A model generated the notes under the pieces. That model had not been told where the DNA came from. It did no database searches and saw nothing but the letters and a program-made list of their open reading frames with translations. Source: Nitrososphaerota archaeon (GTDB lineage: Archaea; Thermoproteota; Nitrososphaeria; Nitrososphaerales; UBA183). From it: a stretch of DNA of 56,017 nt. Shown piece after piece: positions 8,434-17,891 of this stretch (its first letter is position 1; each line of letters starts with the position of its first letter). Location of the stretch: the NCBI GenBank assembly GCA_029784825.1, contig JAFMAU010000012.1, positions 1 to 56,017 on the forward strand, written 5' to 3'. Made by a program: the position numbers and the translations under genes.

Positions 8434-10818
8434 ATGTCATCGTCATCCAACAAATTCGCGTTGATTGGCAATCCCAACATCGTGAGAAGGGACCTGCGGG
8501 CCAGAATCACTGGCGAGCGGCGATTCGCGGCAGACATATCCGCGGCGGACATCGGAGCCAGCAGCCTCGTATACATGGGCCTCGTGACGAGCCCGTATCC
8601 CAGCGCAAAGGTCAAGAAGATCGATGTGAGCAAGGCGGAGGCCGCCGGATTCGCGACCCTGACCGGCCTCGAGATGCCGGCTTACAACTACTACAACCCG
8701 GGCCGCCCATATGTTCCCTTGACTAGTGACACCGTGATCTTCGCAGGCCAGCCAGTGGCCGCAGTTGCCTCAACCGACCCCAACGGAGTTTCCGACGCCA
8801 TGGACCTGGTGAAGGTCGAGTACGAGCCTCAGCCATTCGTCTTCGACCCCGAAGAGGCGCTCGCTTCAGGTGCCCCTCAGCTCTGGCCCGGCGGAAACAG
8901 TCCCATTGGTCCTGCTCCGATGCACACAGCCTTCGGTGACATCAGTGCGGGCTTTGCCCAGGCGGACGAGGTCGTGGAGCAGAGGTTCGACACATCAATC
9001 CAGCAGCACTTCGAGCTCGAGCCCACTGACTGCGTGGCCTACTGGACGAACTCGAAGCTATACACCTGGGAGAAGACGAGCTACGCGTTCGGCGACCAGT
9101 CGGGCTTGGCAAGCTACTTCGGCTTGGTCCTGGACGACGTTGTGTGCAGAGACGCCCTCGGAGGTTCCGCAAACGGGGCTGCCGGAGGCATCTTCGGCAA
9201 TAGCACCGGCGGCGACGCGCTTATCATCGCGGCGGCTATGTCGAAGAAGATTGGCGCCCCCGTAAAGTGGGTGGCCACGCGTTTCGAGAACACGCAGGAC
9301 ACCACGAGTCGCTTTCCGGTACGGGGATATCTGAAGTTCGGCGGGACCAAGGGAGGCGCCTTCACTGCCATGCAGGCGCGACTGTACTACAACATGGGAG
9401 CCCGCGGCGGGGCCATTCCGGACGGAGTAGACGACTTCTACAACACCTACGCAGTCCCTAATGTCGACATAGACACATACATCACAAACACCAATTCGTT
9501 CGGCTTGGCGGCGTACATGAGAGATGTTGGCGAGAGCCAGTGCCACTTCATGATGGAAGCAGCTGTGGACATGCTCGCCGAGAAGCTAGGCGTCAGTCCC
9601 ACCGCCTTCAGACTCAAGAACATGCGGACCAAGGACAACGCGGTCGACCCCGTAGCCCAGACCCCTTACTCGGAGCTGGGCCAACCCGACACCTTCAACG
9701 CAGGGGTAAGCGCGTTCAACTGGAGCGCGAAGTGGCAGGGCTGGGCAAAGCCCAGTTCCGTGAACGGCACCAAGAGAAGAGGCGTGGGTCTCGCGCTGGA
9801 GAACGGGAACAAGGGTACGGCGTTCCCGCCCTCATCCGGACAGATACAGGTCAACCCGGACGGGAGCGTAGTCGTCTTCAGCGGCCACTGCGACCAAGGC
9901 GCGGGCACCCACACCACCATCCCCATCATGGCAGCGGAGGCCATCGGCCTTACGTCGCTCGACAACGTGACTTACATGTCTGCCGACACATCGGTCAACA
10001 CAGACTCGAGCGTCACGGCGGGCAGCCAAGGGACCCAGAATGGCGGCTTCGCCATGGTCGCCGCAGCCGCAGACTTGGCCAGACAGTGGTTCCCCATCGT
10101 AGCTGCGAACCTGGCCCCAGGAACCAAGGCGAGCAACCTAGCCTTCGGCGGTGGCATCGGCGCCGGCCTTTCGGGCCTCGGCGGAGGCTCATCCAATCAG
10201 CCGTCCGGCGTGATCTACGATACGACCAACCCGAGCAACTCGATGAGTTTCAAGGCCGCCGCCGCCCTGCTGACGCAGCCCTTGACGGGACAAGGAATGG
10301 GGACTCCTCTGATAAACTTCGGGCTCACGCACCGCGTAGTGGGAACCAAGCTAGTCGAGGTCGAGGTCGACACCGAAACGGCAGACGTCAGGGTGGTGAA
10401 CTATGTGGGAGCCCTCGACCTGGGCCGGATAATCTTCTCCAAGGGCGCGAACAGCCAGTCGCAGGGGGGCTTCATCGGCCTGGGAATAGGCCAGGCACTC
10501 TTCGAGGAGACGGTCAACGATCCGACAAGCGGCCTGAACTATTCGGGGCGCTACCTCAACCCCTCCTTCCTGGACATGAAGACCCCGACCATCATGCAGA
10601 CCCCGGACACGGCAGTTCCGGTCTGGGTTGAAGGGGTGGACCCCTCGGGCCCGTTCGGCGCCAAAGGAATCGGTGAGCTGTGCCTCATCGCTGCGAGCCC
10701 TGCAGTCGCAAACGCGCTGAGCAACGCGCTTGGTGGCTACAGGTTCACGAGCCTTCCGATCAGGAAGGAAGATGTCGTGGCCGCGCTTCAGTGGATGAAG
10801 GACAATGGGAAGCTATGA
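8434..10818 (+). CDS. Cassette A: molybdopterin-binding catalytic subunit, PaoC/YagR-like
   Basis: Large subunit of the xanthine oxidase family (794 aa), oxidising an unknown aldehyde or heterocycle. It has no signal peptide of its own, so it must leave the cell attached to the Tat-signal subunit. The catalytic base is the Glu of AKGIGEL, near residue 748. The Moco loop is GGSANGAAGGIFGN, an expanded form of the usual GGGFG. The loop that reads MRAPGE in YagR-type enzymes is MRDVGESQ here, shared by the four copies in this window. The FAD subunit gene follows at once. Confidence 0.92.
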   Translation: MSSSSNKFALIGNPNIVRRDLRARITGERRFAADISAADIGASSLVYMGLVTSPYPSAKVKKIDVSKAEAAGFATLTGLEMPAYNYYNPGRPYVPLTSDTVIFAGQPVAAVASTDPNGVSDAMDLVKVEYEPQPFVFDPEEALASGAPQLWPGGNSPIGPAPMHTAFGDISAGFAQADEVVEQRFDTSIQQHFELEPTDCVAYWTNSKLYTWEKTSYAFGDQSGLASYFGLVLDDVVCRDALGGSANGAAGGIFGNSTGGDALIIAAAMSKKIGAPVKWVATRFENTQDTTSRFPVRGYLKFGGTKGGAFTAMQARLYYNMGARGGAIPDGVDDFYNTYAVPNVDIDTYITNTNSFGLAAYMRDVGESQCHFMMEAAVDMLAEKLGVSPTAFRLKNMRTKDNAVDPVAQTPYSELGQPDTFNAGVSAFNWSAKWQGWAKPSSVNGTKRRGVGLALENGNKGTAFPPSSGQIQVNPDGSVVVFSGHCDQGAGTHTTIPIMAAEAIGLTSLDNVTYMSADTSVNTDSSVTAGSQGTQNGGFAMVAAAADLARQWFPIVAANLAPGTKASNLAFGGGIGAGLSGLGGGSSNQPSGVIYDTTNPSNSMSFKAAAALLTQPLTGQGMGTPLINFGLTHRVVGTKLVEVEVDTETADVRVVNYVGALDLGRIIFSKGANSQSQGGFIGLGIGQALFEETVNDPTSGLNYSGRYLNPSFLDMKTPTIMQTPDTAVPVWVEGVDPSGPFGAKGIGELCLIAASPAVANALSNALGGYRFTSLPIRKEDVVAALQWMKDNGKL

Positions 10819-10839
10819 TTGGAGGAGTGTGAGAGAAAA

Positions 10840-11853
10840 ATGAGAAACGAACTAAGGAAGTTCGGTTACTTCAAGCCTACCTCCGTGGGCGACGCTGTCT
10901 CGACGCTCGACAAGTACGGCGGCAAGGCCAGAGTCATGGCTGGAGGAACGGACCTGCTGGGCCAGATAAAGGACGGCCTAACAATGCTTACACCCCAGTA
11001 CGTCGTGGACATCGGAGGGCTGGGGCTAAGCGGAATCACCTTCAACCAAGCCGACGGCCTTAGGATAGGGGCAGCGACTCACGTTGCGGATGTCCTAGCC
11101 GACCCCAACGTCAAGGCGAACTACGGGGCCCTCTTTCAGGCTGTGAGCGGCCATCCCGTCCAGATAGCGAATCAGGCAACCGTCGCGGGAGACATCACCC
11201 AGGAGGTGTGGTGTTGGTATCTTCGCAGCAACTACGACTGCTGGAGGAACGGCGGAACCAACTGCTATGCAGCAATCGGCGACAACCGCTACTACCACAG
11301 CATCTTCGGCGGCAACCTCTGCTACGCTGTCCACGCTGGCGACATCGCACCTGCCCTCTTCGCTCTTGGTGCAGACCTGACAATCGCGAGCCCCGGAGGG
11401 TCGAGAACCGTGCCAATCGAGCAGTTCATGCCCGGAACCAGCATCGTGGATGGCAGGGTCAAAGAGAACATCCTTCGCTACAACGAGATAATAACGCAAG
11501 TACACATTCCATCGCCTCCTTCCGGCTCGAGGAGCGCATTCTTCAAGGTCAGCGACAGAACCGCCATTGACTTCGCGCTCGCGAGTTGCGCGGTTAGTGC
11601 CACCTTCAGCGGCAGCACGGTATCTAGCGCAAGGGTCGTACTGGGTGCCGTAGCTGAAAAGCCACTTCGAGCTTCATCGGCGGAGCAATACCTCTCGGGT
11701 AAGCAACTTACCGAGGACGTGATCGCACAGGCGGCCAGTACTGCTTTGACGGGTGCGACTCCACTTACATACGGAACGGGGAACCAATTCAGGGTCTTCA
11801 TCGCCGAGGGAGCAGTGAAGAAAGCGCTGCGCAGCCTCAGCAACAGTTCATAA
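10840..11853 (+). CDS. Cassette A: FAD subunit with four-Cys [4Fe-4S] loop, PaoB/YagS-like
   Basis: FAD-binding subunit (CoxM/PaoB family). It carries the FAD loop MAGGTDLLGQI and, instead of the usual GGN loop, an insertion WCWYLR...DCW...NCYA...GDNRYYHSIFGG..CY with four cysteines, as in the [4Fe-4S]-bearing PaoB. ATG 10840 follows GGAGGAG by about 12 nt; an upstream TTG (10819) would add seven residues. The protein ends in AEGAVKKALRSL, like the paralogues. It has no export signal, so it is probably co-exported with the complex. Confidence 0.92.
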   Translation: MRNELRKFGYFKPTSVGDAVSTLDKYGGKARVMAGGTDLLGQIKDGLTMLTPQYVVDIGGLGLSGITFNQADGLRIGAATHVADVLADPNVKANYGALFQAVSGHPVQIANQATVAGDITQEVWCWYLRSNYDCWRNGGTNCYAAIGDNRYYHSIFGGNLCYAVHAGDIAPALFALGADLTIASPGGSRTVPIEQFMPGTSIVDGRVKENILRYNEIITQVHIPSPPSGSRSAFFKVSDRTAIDFALASCAVSATFSGSTVSSARVVLGAVAEKPLRASSAEQYLSGKQLTEDVIAQAASTALTGATPLTYGTGNQFRVFIAEGAVKKALRSLSNSS

Positions 11854-11869
11854 ACAACGACTCAAAATC

Positions 11870-12121
11870 ATGACCGGGGGTGCGATGAGGGGCACGGGTG
11901 ACGCCAAAGCCGAAGTGCTAGCTCTTGCTGAGATTGTCGAGAGATGCAAAGACAGATGGGTGGCCATAGAGGTCACGGAGAGAGACAGGAATTCTCAGCC
12001 GGTCAAAGGCCGCGTAGTCGAGGAGGAGGTCGACAGGTACACACTCGGAGAGAAGACAGGGAAGTACAGCGACGTCTGCATCTTCTACGCTGGTGAGTTG
12101 CCATATCGGCTGCTCCTGTGA
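11870..12121 (+). CDS. Cassette A: small conserved protein (WV.I.VT.RD family, DUF5678-like)
   Basis: 83 aa; function unknown. The core RWVAIEVTERDRNSQP, then GRVV...VDRY.L and VCIFYAG, is shared with the small proteins of cassettes B, C and D. The pattern of a Trp-Val strand followed by a short beta hairpin recalls DUF5678-like proteins that sit next to retropepsin-like genes; this is a loose resemblance only. It starts 16 nt after the FAD subunit, and its TGA overlaps the GTG of the next gene (GTGA), implying translational coupling. No signal peptide, so it acts in the cytoplasm. Confidence 0.8.
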   Translation: MTGGAMRGTGDAKAEVLALAEIVERCKDRWVAIEVTERDRNSQPVKGRVVEEEVDRYTLGEKTGKYSDVCIFYAGELPYRLLL

Positions 12122-12555
12122 TCCCGCCGACCGCCGTGGTTGAACATCCTTTCTCGAAGTTCCCGACGGTGTTCAGCCTGTTAAGAGGGCGAAATGGCTC
12201 AGCCAGGGAGTATCAGGCTCTTATCATCCCGACTGCCGAATACTGTGTTCTTCCTAAGGTCGACGCGTTCAATCTGGGATATCCCGAGGCTGCATACGTT
12301 GATGCCAGAATCCCCCTGCCAAACACCTTGACATTCGCGAGCTACGGTGCCTACGGGAGAGGCACACTCATCAAGATGGTACGTGTGGACATAGGCAACA
12401 TATCCGTTGAGGACGTCGAGTTCATGGCATTCGATCTCCTCCAGACCGTCGGCTATGACGTGGTGCTGGGAAGAAGTCTGTTGCGACACATGCGCCTCGA
12501 ACTGGACTTCGCCGCAGGAAGGTTGAGAATGGAGAAGGTGACGGGTCCCCAGTGA
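12118..12555 (+). CDS. Cassette A: retropepsin-fold protein 1, catalytic triad lost
   Basis: 145 aa, similar in layout to single-domain aspartyl proteases (clan AA). The segment where D-T/S-G should lie reads ALIIPTAEYCVLPKVDA, with no catalytic Asp, while the second half YDVVLGRSLLRHM is typical of the fold. The stretch VDAFNLGYPEA is shared by the first retropepsin-like protein of all four cassettes. GTG start overlaps the preceding stop; its own stop overlaps the next GTG. It is probably a non-proteolytic binding protein or chaperone; function not established. Confidence 0.75.
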   Translation: MIPPTAVVEHPFSKFPTVFSLLRGRNGSAREYQALIIPTAEYCVLPKVDAFNLGYPEAAYVDARIPLPNTLTFASYGAYGRGTLIKMVRVDIGNISVEDVEFMAFDLLQTVGYDVVLGRSLLRHMRLELDFAAGRLRMEKVTGPQ

Positions 12556-12965
12556 GATTCCCACTGAAGGATCCGATGCTCGTCTACGCTCGAGTGAAGG
12601 GACCGAACGACAAGGTGCGAGAGTTCAGCTCTGTTCTCGACTTCAATTCGCCCTATTGTGTAATCCCTCCCAAGCACGCGGTCAACCTTGGTTGCATCGA
12701 AGCCGCCTTCCGCCCTCGCGATTGGCAGAAAACCCATCCCAACAAGGTACCCTACTTTCTCGACCTCCGTGGAATAGAGAGGAGCATCTTGCTAAAGCTG
12801 CCGGAGGTTTCCATCGGTAGACTCACCGCCAGGAACGTCCAAGCCATAGTGCTCGAGCTCGAAGTCCCACGGGCGATTCCCTTCGACCTGATTCTCGGGA
12901 GAACGTTTCTGGACAACTTCAAGCTCGTCCTGGACGGGAAGAGTGGATTCCTTTCACTGAGCTGA
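12552..12965 (+). CDS. Cassette A: retropepsin-fold protein 2, catalytic triad lost
   Basis: 137 aa, a paralogue of the preceding protein. It opens FPLKDPMLVYARVKG, shared with the second protein of cassette B (PLKDPMLVMARVEG). The active-site segment reads SVLDFNSPYCVIPP: an Asp is kept but the T/S-G is not. The fold's second motif is FDLILGRTFLDNF. Retropepsins work as dimers, so the two adjacent paralogues could form a heterodimer. It is the last gene of cassette A. Confidence 0.75.
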   Translation: MRFPLKDPMLVYARVKGPNDKVREFSSVLDFNSPYCVIPPKHAVNLGCIEAAFRPRDWQKTHPNKVPYFLDLRGIERSILLKLPEVSIGRLTARNVQAIVLELEVPRAIPFDLILGRTFLDNFKLVLDGKSGFLSLS

Positions 12966-13397
12966 CGGCAGCCCATGAGCCTCATTCCGAGCTCAGCTGT
13001 TTGGTCTTCTTCTTAGTGATATCTGCTTGGTCAACTCCGACTTGAGAGCGGAGAGCAGCGCGGCAACGGGGCGCAACAGGATCGTTCGCTCGAAAGACGC
13101 TGCTTACGAACTTGGCACGTTCCTCGGCGCCTCCTGAGCGCTCTGTGCATCTTCCTGCGCGCGTGTTCAGAACAGCGGGGGTGCGGACCCTCTTGTCTTC
13201 CTATCAAGAACCGAATTCTGCCAAGACAGGCCGAACACGATAGGCATCGGGCCAAGTCTCCTAGCCAAGGTGTGTTCCTGAAGAGCCCTTCAACCGCAGA
13301 TGGCCTCTCGCGCGACGGGTCGCGATTATTCGGGTTGAACCTGTTCGGGGCGAGCCTGTTCGGTTATAGGGAGATAAGCGGGGCCCGGTATCTCAAA
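12966..13397. other. Intergenic region between cassettes A and B
   Basis: About 430 nt with no ORF I can support. Only the last ~70 nt hold recognisable signals: two degenerate operator copies and a TATA-like TTATAGG, about 30 nt before the cassette B start. Confidence 0.6.
13337..13363. promoter_or_regulatory. Two degenerate operator copies and promoter of cassette B
   Basis: GAACCTGTTCGGG (13337-13349) and CGAGCCTGTTCGG (13351-13363) are imperfect copies of the CCCGAAC-N2-GTTCGGG palindrome. Their centres are 15 nt apart, and the second abuts the TATA-like TTATAGG. The right half-site is kept in both, while the left half has decayed. Confidence 0.55.
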
Positions 13398-14087
13398 ATG
13401 ATAAGCTTGACGAAGAGCAAGAAGCACTCTGCTCCTTCCGCGAAGGAAGGAGAGTCGCCCTGGAGCAGGCCCATTTCCAGGCGCGACTTCATGAAGACAG
13501 GAATTGCAGTCGGCGGCATCGCCGGCGCAGGCGCGCTCGTAGCAGGGAGGTCGGGACTGCAAGCACTCCAAGTCGGCCAACCCGCCGCACCGGCGACGAG
13601 CTCTGACCCGTTTGCCGCTCGAGAGATCGCTCTGACCGTCAACGGAAAGCCACACGTCGTGAACGTTGAGCCGCGGTCAATGCTGGTCGACGTGCTCAGG
13701 GATACGATGGGTCTCATGAGCGTGAAGAGGCCGTGCAACAGAGCGTCGTGCGGAGGCTGTACTGTTCTGATTGACGGCCTCCCCGTTGTGTCCTGCACCT
13801 ATCTCGCGTTGAGGGCGGTCGGGCACAGCATAGTCACGAACGAGATAGCCACCGATGACCCGGTTGTCGACGCTCTCCAGAAGGCCTGGGTCAACCAGGA
13901 CGCCATGCAGTGCGCCTACTGTTCAGCCGGCCTCGTGATGTCTGCCACGGCTTTGCTGAAGTCAAACCCGAAACCAAGCGTTGCTGACATCAAGTCGGCG
14001 CTCAGCCTCAACCTCTGCAGGTGCGGCAGCTACGCCGCAATGATAGACGCCGTTAACCTGGCAGCGAAGAACCTGGGAGGTGTCTAG
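13398..14087 (+). CDS. Cassette B: Tat-exported [2Fe-2S] subunit of a PaoABC-like molybdenum hydroxylase
   Basis: Iron-sulfur subunit paralogous to cassette A. It has the twin-arginine signal SRRDFMKTGIAVGG, the first cluster PCNRASCGGC...C and the second cluster QCAYC...CRC. ATG 13398 is ~30 nt after TTATAGG; an in-frame opening at 13272 would run over the operators and is not used. The protein is ~229 aa. Its linker LQALQVGQPA after the signal is nearly the same as in A, so A and B look like a recent tandem duplication compared with C and D. Confidence 0.92.
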   Translation: MISLTKSKKHSAPSAKEGESPWSRPISRRDFMKTGIAVGGIAGAGALVAGRSGLQALQVGQPAAPATSSDPFAAREIALTVNGKPHVVNVEPRSMLVDVLRDTMGLMSVKRPCNRASCGGCTVLIDGLPVVSCTYLALRAVGHSIVTNEIATDDPVVDALQKAWVNQDAMQCAYCSAGLVMSATALLKSNPKPSVADIKSALSLNLCRCGSYAAMIDAVNLAAKNLGGV

Positions 14088-14091
14088 AGAA

Positions 14092-16521
14092 ATGAGCAGC
14101 AATCCGCCTCGGAAGTTCGCTCTGGTCGGGAACCCGGACATCGTAAGGCTTGACGGGTACACCCATATAACCGGGCAGACGAAATTCACAAGCGACATAC
14201 TTCCGCCTGACGTGGGCGTGTCAAGCACGACAGGCTTCCTCTACATGGGTTACGTGATGTGCCCGTACCCGCACGCGAAGATAACCAAGATCGACACCAG
14301 CAAGGCGGAGGCGGCGGGATACGTCACCCTTACGGGGCAGGACGCGGCTTATCTTCCGCCCTACACCTATTATTCGACTGCAGGCAACAGGTTCCGTGGA
14401 CCACTTCCCATCAGTGAGGCCAAGTTTGCCGGGCAGCCAGTGGTTGCTGTCGGTGCTCCCTCGCCCGACTTGGTTAACGACGCCATCGCACTCGTGGACG
14501 TTGAGTACCAGCCGCTCCCATACGTCCTCGACACCGAGGCGGCGCTGAAGGCCGGCGCCCCTCGACTGTGGCCCGGAGGCAACGCTCCCGGCGGCGCGGC
14601 CCTGGAAGGCATTTCGACGCCGTCAACGGCGGTGGTGAAGATCGGCGACGCCGCCGGTGCTATAGCGCAGGCGGACGCCGTTGTGAACGTGCAGCTTGAC
14701 ACCGGCTTCACCCAGCACTTCGACATAGAGCCAAGGGGACTGATCGTTCAATGGAACGCCGGGGTGATCAACATCTGGGGCAACACCCAGTATGCACATG
14801 GCCTGCTAGGCACCGTGGCCAACTACTTCGGCGTCCCGAGAGGGAACGTGATAGTGAGGAGTTCGCTCGGCAACTTCAAGGGCCAGGGAGAGGGATGCGG
14901 CCTCGGCAACAAGACATCCGGCGAGGAGTATATCATAGCCACAGCGATGTCGAAGAAGGCGGGGATGCCGGTGAAGTTCATGCACACGCGCACCTCGCAT
15001 GCTGTGGCGACGACCAACCGCTTCCCAGAGCGCGCTTACATCACGGTGGCCGGGAAGGCAGGGATGATCACTGCCTTCAAGGCCGTGGTCTACGCCAACG
15101 TCGGCGCCAACGGAGGCGCCAGCTCGGACCTCGGCATGTTCTACGCCTGCTACACTGTCCCCAACCTTGACCTGACCAGCTACTCGGTGAACACCAACGC
15201 CTTCGGGCTCGCGGGACCGCAGAGGGACGTCGGCGAGAGCCAGAACCACTTCTTCGTGGAGGTAGCCGTGGACATGCTCGCAGAGAAGATGAACATCGAC
15301 CCGAACACCTTCCGCATGAACAACATGCGGACTGCCGCCTACACCGACTCCACCGGAAAGGTGTGGCCCAACACCGCCGTTGACATCAACACGGGTTATC
15401 CGTTCAGCGGATACGGGCAGCCAGGAGCGCACCTGCAGGCTGTGAAGGCCTTCAACTGGACCGGCAGGTGGAAGGGATGGGGCGTCCCGAGCGCGGTGCT
15501 GACCAACTCCGGCGAGACCAACGGGACAGGCAAGAAGCTGAGGGGGGTCGGAATGGCATTGACGGCCGGAGCAAAGGGCTCCCTTGGAGGAGGAGCGACG
15601 GGCCAGATTCAGGTCGACCCGAAGGGAAACATCACCGTCTTCACCGGCGGCACAGACCACGGCGGCGGCTGGATGACGAGCGGGCCGATCATCGCTGGAG
15701 AGCTTCTTGGCCAGACGGACTTCAGCCACATCACCCTGATTACATCAGACACGTCGCTGACCACGGACACCGGCGGCACATACGGCAGCAGGATGACCCG
15801 CAACGGAGGAATGGGTCTCGTCGCAGCGGCCCAGGACCTGAAGAATCAGTGGTTCCCAGTCGTGGCCGCCAATCTGGCCCCCGGCACCAAGGCGACCAAC
15901 CTCGCGTTCGGCAACAACACCATCTACGACACCACCAATCCTTCGAACTCCATGTCCTTCGCAGCGGCAGCCGCTCTCCTGAAGGCTCCGGTCAAAGGCA
16001 ACGGCAACTTCCCCAGCCCGCCGAAGACGGCGTACCGGGTTGGTGGCACCAAGATGTGCGAAGTCGAGGTCGACGTCGAGACCGGCGACGTGCGCATCCT
16101 GGACTACGTGGGGTGCCTCGGCGTGGGCCGAGTCATATTCAGGTCAGGCGCGGACCAGCAGTCAGAGGGAGGCCTCGTGGGCACCGGACAGGGAGAGACG
16201 CTGTACGAGGAGATCGTGCTCGATTCGTCGACTGGCCTGAACCTCTCAGGCAGGTACCTGAGCCCCAACTACCTCGACTTCAAGATCCCGACAATCATGC
16301 AGACTCCCAACACCATGCAGGCCCTCTACGAGGAGTACGTCGACCCGCTCGGGCCCTTCGGAGCCGTCGGAATGGGTGAGAACGTCCAGATGTGCACAAC
16401 GCCCATGATCCTGAACGCGCTCACCAACGCGCTGGGCGGGTACAGGTTCACACACTACCCGGTCAGGAGGGAGGACATAGTGGCGGCACTGCAGTGGATG
16501 AAGGACAACGGGAAGCTATAG
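14092..16521 (+). CDS. Cassette B: molybdopterin-binding catalytic subunit, PaoC/YagR-like
   Basis: 809 aa Moco subunit without its own signal peptide. The catalytic Glu is in AVGMGENV near the C-terminus. The active-site loop reads QRDVGESQNHF. The Moco-binding Gly loop is strongly altered (SLGNFKGQGEGCGLGN). ATG 14092 follows GGGAGGTGT with proper spacing; a GTG at 14080, overlapping the previous stop, is an alternative. An insertion around residue 420 (YTDSTGKVWPNT) is absent from A. Substrate unknown; the changed loops suggest a substrate different from A. Confidence 0.91.
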   Translation: MSSNPPRKFALVGNPDIVRLDGYTHITGQTKFTSDILPPDVGVSSTTGFLYMGYVMCPYPHAKITKIDTSKAEAAGYVTLTGQDAAYLPPYTYYSTAGNRFRGPLPISEAKFAGQPVVAVGAPSPDLVNDAIALVDVEYQPLPYVLDTEAALKAGAPRLWPGGNAPGGAALEGISTPSTAVVKIGDAAGAIAQADAVVNVQLDTGFTQHFDIEPRGLIVQWNAGVINIWGNTQYAHGLLGTVANYFGVPRGNVIVRSSLGNFKGQGEGCGLGNKTSGEEYIIATAMSKKAGMPVKFMHTRTSHAVATTNRFPERAYITVAGKAGMITAFKAVVYANVGANGGASSDLGMFYACYTVPNLDLTSYSVNTNAFGLAGPQRDVGESQNHFFVEVAVDMLAEKMNIDPNTFRMNNMRTAAYTDSTGKVWPNTAVDINTGYPFSGYGQPGAHLQAVKAFNWTGRWKGWGVPSAVLTNSGETNGTGKKLRGVGMALTAGAKGSLGGGATGQIQVDPKGNITVFTGGTDHGGGWMTSGPIIAGELLGQTDFSHITLITSDTSLTTDTGGTYGSRMTRNGGMGLVAAAQDLKNQWFPVVAANLAPGTKATNLAFGNNTIYDTTNPSNSMSFAAAAALLKAPVKGNGNFPSPPKTAYRVGGTKMCEVEVDVETGDVRILDYVGCLGVGRVIFRSGADQQSEGGLVGTGQGETLYEEIVLDSSTGLNLSGRYLSPNYLDFKIPTIMQTPNTMQALYEEYVDPLGPFGAVGMGENVQMCTTPMILNALTNALGGYRFTHYPVRREDIVAALQWMKDNGKL

Positions 16522-16536
16522 GAGGAGTGGATAGAG

Positions 16537-17577
16537 ATGAGAAACGAACTAGCGAAATTCGGATACCTGCAGCCCACCTCGGTCTCCGACGCGGTCGGCA
16601 TGCTGACCAAGTACGGCGACAAGGCCAAGGTCATAGCTGGAGGCACCGACCTCCTCTACAGGATGAAGGACCATGTCACGTACCATACGCCTCAGTACCT
16701 CGTTGACATAAGCGGCCTCGGCCTGGACCAGATCACCTTCAGCCAGAGCGACGGCCTGAAGATAGGCGCGACCGCAACGCTCAGCAGAGTCAAGGACAAT
16801 CCCGATGTCCAGCAGAACTTCGGTGCTATCGCTCAGTCGCTGACCGGCCATCCAGTCCAGATAACCAATATGGCGACAGCAGCCGGCGACATCAGCCAGG
16901 AGGTCTGGTGCTGGTACCTGAGGAACAACTACGACTGCTGGAGGAACGGGGGGACGGTCTGCTACGCGGCCAACGGCGACAACCGCTACTACCACAGCAT
17001 CTTCGGAGGCAACCTCTGCTACGCTGTCCACGCGGGAGACCTCACGCCCGCGCTGTTTGCGCTGAACGCGGACGTCACCATCGCCGGGCCCGGAGGCAGT
17101 CGCACCGCCTCAATGGACCAGTTCATGCCTGGTGTCTCGATAGTGGACGGCCGTGTCAAGGAGAACACACTCCGCTACAACGAGTTCATAACGCAAATCC
17201 ACGTCCCGACGCCAGCGGCGGGGACCAAGAGCGCCTTCTTCAGGGTCACCGACAGGAACGCCATCGACTTCCCGTTCGCCAGCGTCGCCGTGGCTGCCAC
17301 GTTCAACGGGAGCAGCGTCGCATCAGCGAGAGTGGTGCTCGGCCACGTGGCCACGAAGCCGATCGGGGCAACGGCCGCGGAGTCGTACCTCGCAGGAAAG
17401 ACTCTGACGGAGGACGTGTTCGCCGCGGCGGCCGACCAGGCCCTCCAGGGCGCAACCCCATTGACGCACCCGTCGGTGGGCGCGCATGGCACCCAGCAGG
17501 GAACGCCCGGGAACGCATTCAGAGTCTACGTCGCCAAGGGCGCGGTGATCAACGCGCTGCGCCTCCTCAACTCTTAA
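16537..17577 (+). CDS. Cassette B: FAD subunit with four-Cys [4Fe-4S] loop, PaoB/YagS-like
   Basis: 346 aa. FAD loop IAGGTDLLYRM; the four-Cys insertion WCWYLR..YDCWRNGG..CYA.NGDNRYYHS...CYAVH is conserved. An AGGAGGAG Shine-Dalgarno lies ~10 nt before ATG 16537. A short insertion HPSVGAHGTQQG near the C-terminus is not present in A, C or D. The gene is followed after 33 nt by the cassette's small protein gene. Confidence 0.92.
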   Translation: MRNELAKFGYLQPTSVSDAVGMLTKYGDKAKVIAGGTDLLYRMKDHVTYHTPQYLVDISGLGLDQITFSQSDGLKIGATATLSRVKDNPDVQQNFGAIAQSLTGHPVQITNMATAAGDISQEVWCWYLRNNYDCWRNGGTVCYAANGDNRYYHSIFGGNLCYAVHAGDLTPALFALNADVTIAGPGGSRTASMDQFMPGVSIVDGRVKENTLRYNEFITQIHVPTPAAGTKSAFFRVTDRNAIDFPFASVAVAATFNGSSVASARVVLGHVATKPIGATAAESYLAGKTLTEDVFAAAADQALQGATPLTHPSVGAHGTQQGTPGNAFRVYVAKGAVINALRLLNS

Positions 17578-17610
17578 AAGCCGACAACGCCCCAAGAAGC
17601 AGAGTGGTCG

Positions 17611-17874
17611 ATGCTGACTTCCACCGGAGGTAGTGCAACTCCCGGAGCCGACGAGGGCCAGGCCCAGGAACTGGAGTTTCCCGAGATTTTCAAGGCGTAC
17701 CACGAGAGGTGGGTGGCCGTCGTGGTCACTGGGAGGGACAAGAACCTCCAGCCGAACAAGGGAAGGGTGGTCGCCGACGATGTCGACAGGTACAGGCTGA
17801 GGGAGAAGATCATCGGCCGGAAGGAAATCTGCATCTTCTACGCAGGTGAGCCAGCATACACCCTTCTGCTCTAG
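17611..17874 (+). CDS. Cassette B: small conserved protein (WV.V.VT.RD family)
   Basis: 87 aa, same family as the cassette A small protein: RWVAVVVTGRDKNLQP, GRVVADDVDRYRL, ICIFYAGEPAYTLLL. The N-terminal ~25 residues vary between copies and the core is conserved. ATG 17611 is the only good start. Unlike in A and D, its stop does not overlap a GTG/ATG of the following retropepsin-like gene. Confidence 0.78.
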   Translation: MLTSTGGSATPGADEGQAQELEFPEIFKAYHERWVAVVVTGRDKNLQPNKGRVVADDVDRYRLREKIIGRKEICIFYAGEPAYTLLL

Positions 17875-17891
17875 TTTCTTCGACCCCGGCC

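Noticed and set aside
8942..17518. Many long antisense open frames inside the hydroxylase genes
   Set aside because: Typical of GC-rich codon use (Arg/Gly/Ala-rich in antisense); no motif or conserved start.
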